The translations under genes were made by a program, and so were the position numbers. A stretch of 64,000 bases of DNA from Candidatus Kuenenia hertensis (GTDB lineage Bacteria; Planctomycetota; Brocadiia; Brocadiales; Brocadiaceae): the NCBI GenBank assembly GCA_021646465.1, contig SOET01000006.1, positions 62,001 through 126,000 on the forward strand, in the 5' to 3' direction. The notes under the pieces are model-generated. The model was not told the DNA's origin. It saw only the letters and a program-made list of their open reading frames with translations, and did no database searches. Shown one piece after another: positions 27,328 through 34,705 of this stretch (its first letter is position 1; each line of letters opens with the position of its first letter).

Positions 27328-27900
27328 GTGAAAGTTATTGCAGTCTTTGGCAGCCCTCGTAGTGGTGGAAATTCTGATATACTACTTAATACTATTATTG
27401 ATGGTATTGAAGCAAATGGAATAACTGTTGAAAAGATTATTCTGCGTAATTTGGCCTTCAATCCATGTATTTCATGTGGTAAGTGTATGAAGACAGGACT
27501 TTGTGCGGTGAATGATGATATGCAGAAGCTGTATCCCCGTTTTGCTGAAGCCAATGGCGTAGTCGTGGCATCTCCCATTTATTTTATGGGAGTAAGTGCG
27601 CAACTAAAAGCATTTATTGATCGTTTTCAGGTATTTTGGGCCCGTAAATATATACTGCATTTACCGGTAAGGGAAAAGGGCAAAATTGCCAAAGGTTTTT
27701 TTGTGGCAACTGCCGCACGAACAGAGAGTGAGGGGCTTTTTGCCGGAGCAATAAAAACAGTAAAATCCTTTTTTCATGTAATTGACGTGGAATATGCCGG
27801 TGATATGCTGTGTTCCGAATTAGAAGAAAAAGGAGCTGTATATAAAAAGCAGGCACTCCTTAAGCAAGCATTTGATACCGGCAAGACTTTATTCGTTTAA
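27328..27900 (+). CDS. iron-sulfur flavoprotein / NADPH-dependent FMN reductase family
   Basis: A 190-aa flavodoxin-fold protein. The FMN phosphate loop is GSPRSGGNSD at residues 8-17, and SPIYFMGVSAQLKAFIDRF is the second flavin motif. The cysteine cluster CISCGKCMKTGLC in the middle is the compact 4Fe-4S ligand pattern of Methanosarcina-type iron-sulfur flavoproteins. It uses a GTG start after GAGG and follows the epimerase gene by 16 bases. It probably transfers electrons to an unknown acceptor; a link to the sugar genes beside it is not evident from the sequence. Confidence 0.88.
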   Translation: MKVIAVFGSPRSGGNSDILLNTIIDGIEANGITVEKIILRNLAFNPCISCGKCMKTGLCAVNDDMQKLYPRFAEANGVVVASPIYFMGVSAQLKAFIDRFQVFWARKYILHLPVREKGKIAKGFFVATAARTESEGLFAGAIKTVKSFFHVIDVEYAGDMLCSELEEKGAVYKKQALLKQAFDTGKTLFV

Positions 27901-27927
27901 TGCATTACTTTTTAACTGAATAGTTTT

Positions 27928-29436
27928 ATGGAAAATCAAAAAGAGAAACACCGTTGTCCGGGAGAACCTTACGAGATCAGCGATTCTGTATGCAAAGGCA
28001 GGCAAAGGGTAAACTATCCGAAATGCAATGTATGTCTGGAAAAGGTTGAAGAACAATCCGGGACGGATCAACCAAAACCGGAAACAAAGTTATCAATGGG
28101 TATTTTCAAAAGTTATGATATTCGGGGAAAATATCCGGCAGAACTTGATGATCTGACTGCCCGCAAGATCGGAACATCCATTGCCTTGTTTTTAAAAGAA
28201 AAAAATCACCGTACAAAAAACATAGTTGTCGGCAGAGATATGAGATTTTCTTCCAAATCATTGGCAAATGCTCTCATTGAAGGTATCTGCTCTACGGGAA
28301 TGAACGTGATTAATATTGGTGTTGTCTCAACGGAAATGACCTATTTTGCCGTAGGCTATTATGAGTATGATGGCGGGGTAATGGTAACGGCATCCCATAA
28401 TCCGGCAGAATATAACGGATTTAAAATATGCAGAGAACAGGTAATACCAGTTAGTTTTGAATCTGGTATAGAAAGAATCGCAAAATTAACACAACAATAC
28501 CACCCACCCCGTATTGAACAGCTTGGCAAAGTAATCTTAAATAATGTTTTTAAAGATTACAAAAAACATGTATTGAAATTTGCAAACAACCTCAGACATC
28601 TTCGTGTTGTTGTAGACGCCGGGAATGGTATGGCAGGAAAAATTATTCCCTTCGTTTGCGAAGGGCTTCCGATAGAAATTATCCCGTTATACTTCGAACT
28701 TGATGGTAATTTCCCCAATCACGAGGCAAACCCTCTCAAACCGGAAAATGTAGAAGATTTAAGAAACAAGGTAAGAGAAACAAAAGCTCATATTGGTGTT
28801 GCCTTTGACGGAGATGCAGACCGGTGCGTGTTCGTGGATGAAATGGGCAGAGTTATAGGATGTGATATTGTTACCGCACTGATGGCTCAAAAATTTCTTG
28901 AGCGGGAACACGGGGCTACCATTGTATACGACCTTCGGTCAAGCAAGGCAGTTCCTGAAGAAATAAAGGCTGCGGGCGGAGTACCTTATCGTGAACGGGT
29001 AGGCCACACCTATATGAAGGCGGCGTTACGCGAAAAGAACGCACCATTTGGAGGAGAACTTTCAGGGCATTATTATTTCAGGGATAATTATTATTCCGAC
29101 TCAGGGGTTATAGCGTTTTTAATGATACTGGAACTTTTGAGTTCAAAGCGGGTTCCTTTTTCCAATATCATTGCTCCCCTTAAAAGGTATTATTCTACAG
29201 GAGAAACAAATTTTGAGGTAAAAGAAAAAGACGCAAAATTAGAAGAAATTGCCAAAAGATTTTCCAATGCAAAAATAGACTATCTTGACGGAATAACTGT
29301 CGAATACAATGATTGGTGGTTCAATATACGAAAATCCAACACTGAGCCTCTCCTGAGATTGAACATAGAAGGAAAAACGCCGGAAATTATGGAAAAGGGC
29401 AAAAAAATACTCACCAGCATTATCAGGGGGAAATAA
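27928..29436 (+). CDS. phosphomannomutase/phosphoglucomutase with a Cys-rich N-terminal extension
   Basis: A 502-aa alpha-D-phosphohexomutase interconverting hexose 6- and 1-phosphates. The phosphoserine loop is TASHNPAEYNG (Ser about 156), the metal loop is DGDADR (about 294-299), the sugar-binding loop GGELSGHYYF, and the phosphate loop KSNTEPLLRL. About 55 residues precede the catalytic start MGIFKSYDIRG and hold four cysteines (10, 22, 33, 36), suggesting a small metal-binding module. ATG at 27928 heads the only long frame; an internal ATG before GIFKSYD is possible. Its stop overlaps the next gene by one base. The enzyme would feed GDP-mannose or UDP-glucose synthesis for polysaccharides. 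Confidence 0.92.
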   Translation: MENQKEKHRCPGEPYEISDSVCKGRQRVNYPKCNVCLEKVEEQSGTDQPKPETKLSMGIFKSYDIRGKYPAELDDLTARKIGTSIALFLKEKNHRTKNIVVGRDMRFSSKSLANALIEGICSTGMNVINIGVVSTEMTYFAVGYYEYDGGVMVTASHNPAEYNGFKICREQVIPVSFESGIERIAKLTQQYHPPRIEQLGKVILNNVFKDYKKHVLKFANNLRHLRVVVDAGNGMAGKIIPFVCEGLPIEIIPLYFELDGNFPNHEANPLKPENVEDLRNKVRETKAHIGVAFDGDADRCVFVDEMGRVIGCDIVTALMAQKFLEREHGATIVYDLRSSKAVPEEIKAAGGVPYRERVGHTYMKAALREKNAPFGGELSGHYYFRDNYYSDSGVIAFLMILELLSSKRVPFSNIIAPLKRYYSTGETNFEVKEKDAKLEEIAKRFSNAKIDYLDGITVEYNDWWFNIRKSNTEPLLRLNIEGKTPEIMEKGKKILTSIIRGK

Positions 29437-30299
29437 TGTCCGCATCTGCTTTTCATATTATTTTACATTCCCTACGGATTGCAACATACACAACAATTGC
29501 AGTCTTTTCCCTCCTGCTCTTTCATCACCCTATTAGTTTCGCCTCAAATACCGGCGCCGAAGTATTTGACATAAAATTTGCTCAGGGGAAATTATCCGTA
29601 AAACTGGAAAATTCTCCATTAGAAAAAGTGTTGAAGGAAATTATGGCGCAAAGCGGCGCAAGAATATGGCTGACCGATTCGATTGATACACAAGTCACTA
29701 TAGAATACCACGATATTCCCATCAGAGAAGGAATACACAGGATTTTAAAAGACAAAAATTACGCTTTCAGTTATGATCCCAACGAATTAAAAGAAGGAAA
29801 AATATCAATAGTGAGCGCCAACAAATCCAAGGAAATTTATACCCCCACAAGCAAAAAACCCCTTGAAAAGTTAACGAAACGAGGCGGTAAAAAAAAGAAG
29901 AAAAAAGAAAAAAAGGATACAAAATTTGACGCACTTGCCAAAGACGCATTGGAAAATGAAGATGCGGAAAAAAGGGAGGACGCCATTATCGAATTAGGAG
30001 AAACTGAAGATAAAAAGGCAATAGAAATCATTGCCAAGGCATTAGAAACAGATGCAAATGAAGATGTAAGATTAAGCGCTATTGATGCATTGCTTGAAAT
30101 AGACGATGACTCTATAGTAAAACCACTTTCTAAAGCAGCCCTCACCGATAAAGACCCCTGGGTCCGGGAAAGTGCAGTTGAAGCACTCGGTGAAATCGAG
30201 AGTGAAGAGGCTATAGAAATTATTAAAAAGGCGCTTAACGATGAAGATGGCTCTGTTCGTGAAATAGCACAAGAACTTCTGGACGAGTTGAATGAATAA
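29436..30299 (+). CDS. exported STN-domain protein with HEAT repeats
   Basis: A 287-aa protein with an N-terminal hydrophobic signal (about 10-37). A secretin/TonB short N-terminal-like domain follows (LSVKLENSPLEKVLKEIMAQSGARIWL and VTIEYHDIPIREGIHRIL, about 50-125). Next comes a lysine-rich linker (GGKKKKKKEKKD), then four to five HEAT-like repeats of about 31 residues (for example DPWVRESAVEALGEIESEEAIEIIKKAL) to the C-terminus. STN domains are usually found in secretins and TonB receptors, so this may be a periplasmic adaptor of an envelope complex. The exact function is unknown. It is the last gene of the operon. Confidence 0.75.
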   Translation: MSASAFHIILHSLRIATYTTIAVFSLLLFHHPISFASNTGAEVFDIKFAQGKLSVKLENSPLEKVLKEIMAQSGARIWLTDSIDTQVTIEYHDIPIREGIHRILKDKNYAFSYDPNELKEGKISIVSANKSKEIYTPTSKKPLEKLTKRGGKKKKKKEKKDTKFDALAKDALENEDAEKREDAIIELGETEDKKAIEIIAKALETDANEDVRLSAIDALLEIDDDSIVKPLSKAALTDKDPWVRESAVEALGEIESEEAIEIIKKALNDEDGSVREIAQELLDELNE

Positions 30300-30318
30300 C
30301 ATTCTATGATTTTTTATA

Positions 30319-30347
30319 TTGACATTTAACAAAAAATCGTTTAAATT
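30319..30347 (+). promoter_or_regulatory. strong promoter of the NusG-paralogue leader
   Basis: Perfect TTGACA at 30319-30324, a 17-base spacer and TAAATT at 30342-30347. Predicted start near 30354, giving a leader of roughly 110 bases that contains a terminator hairpin. Confidence 0.65.
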
Positions 30348-30418
30348 GACTAACGTTTACAATTTTAAACAATCGCCGTAGCAAAATCTCTCACATCTCC
30401 CAATTGTGAGGCCCCGCT

Positions 30419-30456
30419 CCTCCCGCAGATTTTCCAAAATCTGCGGGAGGTTTTTT
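30419..30456 (+). terminator. terminator/attenuator hairpin directly before the NusG paralogue
   Basis: 14-bp perfect arms (CCTCCCGCAGATTT / AAATCTGCGGGAGG), 4-base loop, then TTTTTT. The T run ends 6 bases before the ATG at 30463, and the ribosome-binding GGGAGG is in the 3' arm. A smaller hairpin CTCACA...TGTGAG (30390-30410) precedes it. The arrangement suggests conditional termination or ribosome-site masking. Confidence 0.8.
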
Positions 30457-30462
30457 AAAGTT

Positions 30463-30972
30463 ATGGAAAGAAACATTGCTTACTGGTTTGCGGTTCACAC
30501 GAAATCTCGTCATGAAAAACAGGTGGATTCCTTCTTAAAGGAAAAGAATATTAGCTCCTTCCTTCCGTTGGTAAAAGTAATAAGTCGCAGACGGGATAGA
30601 AGAAAGTTTATCGATGTTCCGCTTTTCCCTGGGTATTTGTTTGTCAATATATCATTGGATAATATATATGAGGTGAAAAGCACACGGGGAGTTGTAAGAA
30701 TTGTTGGTAACGAAGAAAACCTTGAGCCTTCTCCTATTCCTGATGTAGAGATACACAATTTAAAAACATTGATAAATAGTAATGTTTCGATCGATCCATA
30801 CAAATACCTGCAAAAAGGTACGAGAGTGAGAGTTGTTTCCGGCCCCCTTATGGGATTGGAAGGGATGTTAGTCAAAAGAAAGACGAACTACCGCGTTGTC
30901 ATTTCAATTAACCTTTTGCAAAAATCTACATCCGCAGAAATCAGCATAGCAGATGTAGAATCAATTGACTAG
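30463..30972 (+). CDS. specialised NusG paralogue (UpxY/LoaP/RfaH-like antiterminator)
   Basis: A 169-aa protein with an NGN domain (YWFAVHTKSRHEKQV, FIDVPLFPGYLFVN, GVVRIVGNEE) and a C-terminal KOW domain (GTRVRVVSGPLMGLEG). The housekeeping NusG normally lies beside secE and the ribosomal protein L11 genes, which are not here, so this is a paralogue. Such factors bind RNA polymerase on long polysaccharide operons. The ATG at 30463 is the best start: a longer frame would begin inside the terminator stem. The next gene is an EPS-type MarR regulator, a pairing typical of exopolysaccharide loci. Confidence 0.9.
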   Translation: MERNIAYWFAVHTKSRHEKQVDSFLKEKNISSFLPLVKVISRRRDRRKFIDVPLFPGYLFVNISLDNIYEVKSTRGVVRIVGNEENLEPSPIPDVEIHNLKTLINSNVSIDPYKYLQKGTRVRVVSGPLMGLEGMLVKRKTNYRVVISINLLQKSTSAEISIADVESID

Positions 30973-31065
30973 AAATAATTAGCCAATGAGAATTCTACGT
31001 ATCAACTAATTACTACGGATAGCTTTCTGTAATTTAATATTAATCTGTTAAGTAGTTAAAGATCT

Positions 31066-31638
31066 ATGGCAAACGACGAAGAAATTACACAATACAATAT
31101 CCTTGAAACATTGGCGAACAGCGACAGGATTTCTCAGCGCCAATTGTCTTCACAGCTTGGCATTAACGTTGCTTCGGTAAACTTCGCTTTAAAAAAACTT
31201 ACAAAGCGGGGGTTAATAAAGGTCTTAGGGACAAATCCAAGAAGGATTCGTTATATTTTAACCTCAAAGGGAATTACAGAAAAAACTCAGATTGCCTATA
31301 ATTTTTTAAATAGAAATTTCCATTTTTATAAGGCAGTAAGAAAGGATGTTGAAACCAAGATCCAAAATATACCCTTTAACGGTCAAGCCCGTGTTGCCCT
31401 CTATGGCGTCACGGACCTTATGGAGATTGCATATTTAGTAATCCAGGATAAAGAGTTGGATTTAGTTGCGGTAATTGATGATGAGATGAAGATCAGAATT
31501 TTTGGTTATCATGTAATCGGAATCGAAGAAATAAGTATTTACTCTCCCGATTACCTCCTTTTAACAAAAGAGCTTGACCTTGTTGAGGTTAAAAAGCATA
31601 TACCGGATTCAGTAAAAATTGTGGATATACGGGTATAG
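31066..31638 (+). CDS. MarR-type winged-helix regulator, EPS-associated
   Basis: A 190-aa protein. The N-terminal winged helix (LANSDRISQRQLSSQLGINVASVNFALKKLTKRGLI, residues 14-50) is followed by a helical linker and a C-terminal domain (ARVALYGVTDLMEIAYLVIQ and DDEMKIRIFGYHVIG) with a nucleotide/CoA-binding-like alpha/beta pattern. This matches the architecture of the EPS-associated MarR family regulators found beside polysaccharide clusters and NusG paralogues. It is separated from the NusG paralogue by 93 bases on the same strand. Ligand and target operon are unknown. Confidence 0.82.
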   Translation: MANDEEITQYNILETLANSDRISQRQLSSQLGINVASVNFALKKLTKRGLIKVLGTNPRRIRYILTSKGITEKTQIAYNFLNRNFHFYKAVRKDVETKIQNIPFNGQARVALYGVTDLMEIAYLVIQDKELDLVAVIDDEMKIRIFGYHVIGIEEISIYSPDYLLLTKELDLVEVKKHIPDSVKIVDIRV

Positions 31639-31779
31639 CGATACATTAGCAGTCTCAAACGTTTTTCCGCCTCACCTTCTTTTTTAAAATAGCCATTGCT
31701 TCTGCAAAGTCATACCTGTTTAACTTTCATGCAGATATTCTCTGTTTCAAATTAATTGTTTAAGGATTATTATGATATT

Positions 31780-32613
31780 ATGAAATTCACAAAAATGCAC
31801 GGAATAGGCAATGATTATGTTTATGTAAATTGTTTTCACGAAGCAGTTAAAGACCCTGCCGGTTTAGCGAAGAAAATAAGCGACAGACACTTTGGGGTAG
31901 GTTCCGACGGGTTAATACTTATATTGCCGTCAGAGACTGCAGATTGCAGGATGCGGATTTTCAATGCGGATGGCAGTGAAGCACAAATGTGCGGAAATGG
32001 TATCCGCTGTGTTGCAAAATACGTGTATGATCACAAACTGGTCAGAAAAAACCCGCTTAAAGTAGAAACGCTGGCAGGCATTAAAACCATTGAGCTTTTT
32101 ACTCAAAATGATTGTGTATATAAAGCAAGGGTCAATATGGGTTGTCCGGGTCTTATGCGTTCGGAAATACCAATGGTTGGCACTGACACACAAGTAATTA
32201 ACGAGTCACTAATACTTGGTGACGGCATTTCATTTCCGATTACCTGTGTTTCAATGGGAAATCCTCATTGCGTAATCTTCGTTGATGATTTAAAACAAAT
32301 CGATATAGAAAAAAAAGGGAAAGCAATTGAACATCATAACGTTTTCCCGGAAAGAACAAATGTTCATTTTGTCAGGGTTCACACTCCAAAAGAAGTAACT
32401 ATGATTACATGGGAGCGTGGGTCGGGTATCACCCTGGCATGTGGTACAGGTGCTTCCGCCGTTTGCGTTGCAGGCGTTCTTAACAAACGAACAGAACGCA
32501 ACCTTTTAGCACACTTACCGGGAGGGAATTTAGAACTGGAATGGGCAGATGATGAAAACGTTTATATGACAGGTACTGCCACTGAAGTTTTTACGGGAGA
32601 GTGGCTCTTATAG
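31780..32613 (+). CDS. dapF: diaminopimelate epimerase
   Basis: A 277-aa PLP-independent epimerase converting LL- to meso-diaminopimelate for lysine and peptidoglycan. Catalytic cysteines are Cys71 in AQMCGNGIRC and Cys221 in LACGTGASA. The FTKMHGIGNDYVYVN start is typical, supporting the ATG at 31780 with AAGG upstream. Presence of DapF agrees with peptidoglycan in anammox planctomycetes. It overlaps a 45-base frame extension of the following lipoprotein gene. Confidence 0.97.
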   Translation: MKFTKMHGIGNDYVYVNCFHEAVKDPAGLAKKISDRHFGVGSDGLILILPSETADCRMRIFNADGSEAQMCGNGIRCVAKYVYDHKLVRKNPLKVETLAGIKTIELFTQNDCVYKARVNMGCPGLMRSEIPMVGTDTQVINESLILGDGISFPITCVSMGNPHCVIFVDDLKQIDIEKKGKAIEHHNVFPERTNVHFVRVHTPKEVTMITWERGSGITLACGTGASAVCVAGVLNKRTERNLLAHLPGGNLELEWADDENVYMTGTATEVFTGEWLL

Positions 32614-32645
32614 CAACGGGACAATTTTTTTATCAAAAAATTACA

Positions 32646-33488
32646 ATGAAGTTATACAGAATTCAAAGATTGTTTCTTTTCGCTATCGTATTATCCGGCT
32701 GCGCAAGCACCAAAACAATTGTACAAAGATCGATATGGGAAGATACCTCTACCATTTTGAATAGCAAAGAAGGCAAAGCACAAAATCTTTCAATACAAGA
32801 AATAAAAGATGTTTTAATTACCAACAACTCAAAGCTTGTTACGCTTCGGACAAAGGCAAAAATAACCTTCATTTCACCTGAATCAAAAGGCCCTGTTACC
32901 TGTACCGGCCTGATACTATATGAAACGCCAAATCATCTTCGCGCAATAGGTTCCAAGCTGGCAACTACCATATTTGATATGTCAACCGATGGCAATAATT
33001 TTTGGGTACATATCCCCTCAGAAAAAAAAGTTTACACGGGATCATGCAATGCCCTGCATAAAGAGAATTCAGCAGGAATAGGTATTTCTCCGGAAGACAT
33101 GGCGCTATTATTTAATTTTAAAGACATTTTAGGCAGCGAAAGAACGTTGGTGGAAATCTGGCCTTACTACTGGGTTGTTCATGCAATAGATACGAATGAA
33201 GGAAAAACAAATCTAAAAGGAAAACTATTGATTGACAGGATTAATGCAGATACATTTCGGTGTGAGACGTTTTACCCCGACGGCACTGTCCGGCTGCAGG
33301 CAGTATTTACGAATTATTTCACCTTCGAAACTTGCCGATTGCCTCAAAGAATCGATGTCAGATGGCCATTATACAACACTTCTTTAGGCATTACTCTTTC
33401 TGACATCGTAGTAAATAATCAACTTGATCCAAAAATATTTACCCCTGCGATACCCAACGGTGTGGAGATTGTTTATCTGAAAAATTAA
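32646..33488 (+). CDS. outer-membrane lipoprotein, LolA/LolB or DUF4292-like
   Basis: A 280-aa lipoprotein. Signal peptide MKLYRIQRLFLFAIVLSG ends in the lipobox Cys at 19. The body (LVTLRTKAKITFISPESKG, then several alternating strands and the IPNGVEIVYL end) resembles the LolA/LolB-like fold used to carry or sense lipoproteins. The ATG at 32646 is chosen because it places the lipobox correctly. Its 3' end overlaps convergent rpiB by 4 bases. Function is inferred from the fold only. Confidence 0.7.
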   Translation: MKLYRIQRLFLFAIVLSGCASTKTIVQRSIWEDTSTILNSKEGKAQNLSIQEIKDVLITNNSKLVTLRTKAKITFISPESKGPVTCTGLILYETPNHLRAIGSKLATTIFDMSTDGNNFWVHIPSEKKVYTGSCNALHKENSAGIGISPEDMALLFNFKDILGSERTLVEIWPYYWVVHAIDTNEGKTNLKGKLLIDRINADTFRCETFYPDGTVRLQAVFTNYFTFETCRLPQRIDVRWPLYNTSLGITLSDIVVNNQLDPKIFTPAIPNGVEIVYLKN

Positions 33489-33937
33489 ATACCGCCTCCA
33501 TTTTCCAGTTCTGTTATTTTTTCCAAACGGCGGGCATGCCTTCCCCCTTCAAAAGGCGTTTCTAACCATAGTTTTATCTTCTGCTCCAGGAGTTCTTCGT
33601 CGATAACATCAGCACCAATACAAAGTACATTAGAATCGTTATGCCTTCGGCTCATCTCTACCGTGTAAAGGTTATGGCACAATGTTGCCCTTACACCTTT
33701 TACCTTATTTGCAACAAGTGACATGCCGATTCCGGTACCACAGATTAAAATACCTCTGTCGCATTCTCCCTTTCCCACCGAAAGTGCCGCTTTTAATCCA
33801 TAATCGGGATAGTCCACTGACTCTGAGTTTGAAGAAGTACCATAATCCTCTACTGAATGCCCTAATTCCTTCAACGTTTCCTTGACACGTTCTTTAAAAT
33901 CATACCCTCTATGATCCGATGCTATCGCAATCTTCAT
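33485..33937 (-). CDS. rpiB: ribose 5-phosphate isomerase B
   Basis: A 150-aa RpiB/LacAB family isomerase interconverting ribose and ribulose 5-phosphates. MKIAIASDHRGYDFKE and the CGTGIGMSLVANK loop, with the catalytic Cys, are diagnostic, and HNLYTVEMSRRHNDSNVL completes the active site. The internal ATG at 33937 is preferred over one 7 codons upstream because family members begin here. Convergent with the lipoprotein gene, 4-bp overlap. Confidence 0.96.
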   Translation of the reverse strand: MKIAIASDHRGYDFKERVKETLKELGHSVEDYGTSSNSESVDYPDYGLKAALSVGKGECDRGILICGTGIGMSLVANKVKGVRATLCHNLYTVEMSRRHNDSNVLCIGADVIDEELLEQKIKLWLETPFEGGRHARRLEKITELENGGGI

Positions 33938-33987
33938 TGTAGTTTCACAATCTTCCATTAAAAAGTTTACAAAAATTTACACCTTCT

Positions 33988-34620
33988 CTAAAATTTTATA
34001 AGACGATTTTGAATAGTTGCTTCAGGAATAATGCCCGGACGAACAACCTCAAATACCTCGTCTTTTATTTTGATGATCGTTGAAGGCAGGTGCGACCGTG
34101 TAGGTCCTCCATCCAGTATAATATCAATTTTCCCCTCAAAATACGCTAATACCTGCGCTGCATCCGTTGCCGACGGACGTCCTGAAATGTTAGCACTGGT
34201 AGTTACTATCGGAATATTTGCCGTGCGGATTAAATCCCTGGCAATGGCATTATCAGGCAATCTCACACAAATATCTGAACCATCCTTTAACGTGAAAATA
34301 ATCGCCAAAGGTCCTGGCCAGAAGATATCCATTAATTTTCCTGCCGTGTCAGATATAACATCCACGTATTTCCTTACTTCACGGATATCAGCTATCATCA
34401 AGGTAAGCTTCTTTTCCTCCGGTCTCTTCTTTGCCTCATAAAGCCGTTCGATAGCATCAGCATTATCCTTATGAACACCCAATCCATATACAGTCTCTGT
34501 GGGAAAAGCTACTATTTCACCGTTTCTTAAAGACTGAGCTGCGGCTTCAATACAAGACCAATAAATGCCATGGTTCCGAACAGTCAGTACTTGCGTTATT
34601 TTGGCGGTATCACAATACAT
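33988..34620 (-). CDS. tsaC: threonylcarbamoyl-AMP synthase (Sua5/YrdC/TsaC)
   Basis: A 210-aa enzyme making the precursor of the tRNA t6A37 modification. The YrdC core is intact: GEIVAFPTETVYGLG, KKRPEEKKLTLMI, FWPGPLAIIF and VTTSANISGRPS. It lacks the Sua5 C-terminal domain, so it is the short form. It lies 50 bases upstream of rpiB on the same strand, a frequent neighbourhood. Confidence 0.95.
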   Translation of the reverse strand: MYCDTAKITQVLTVRNHGIYWSCIEAAAQSLRNGEIVAFPTETVYGLGVHKDNADAIERLYEAKKRPEEKKLTLMIADIREVRKYVDVISDTAGKLMDIFWPGPLAIIFTLKDGSDICVRLPDNAIARDLIRTANIPIVTTSANISGRPSATDAAQVLAYFEGKIDIILDGGPTRSHLPSTIIKIKDEVFEVVRPGIIPEATIQNRLIKF

Positions 34621-34705
34621 ACTACATAGTTTAAATGCTTAATATTGATATTTCAACTTCTTTTATATCTTGACAATAAATTATTAAATTTGGTAGAGTT
34701 GCCAC

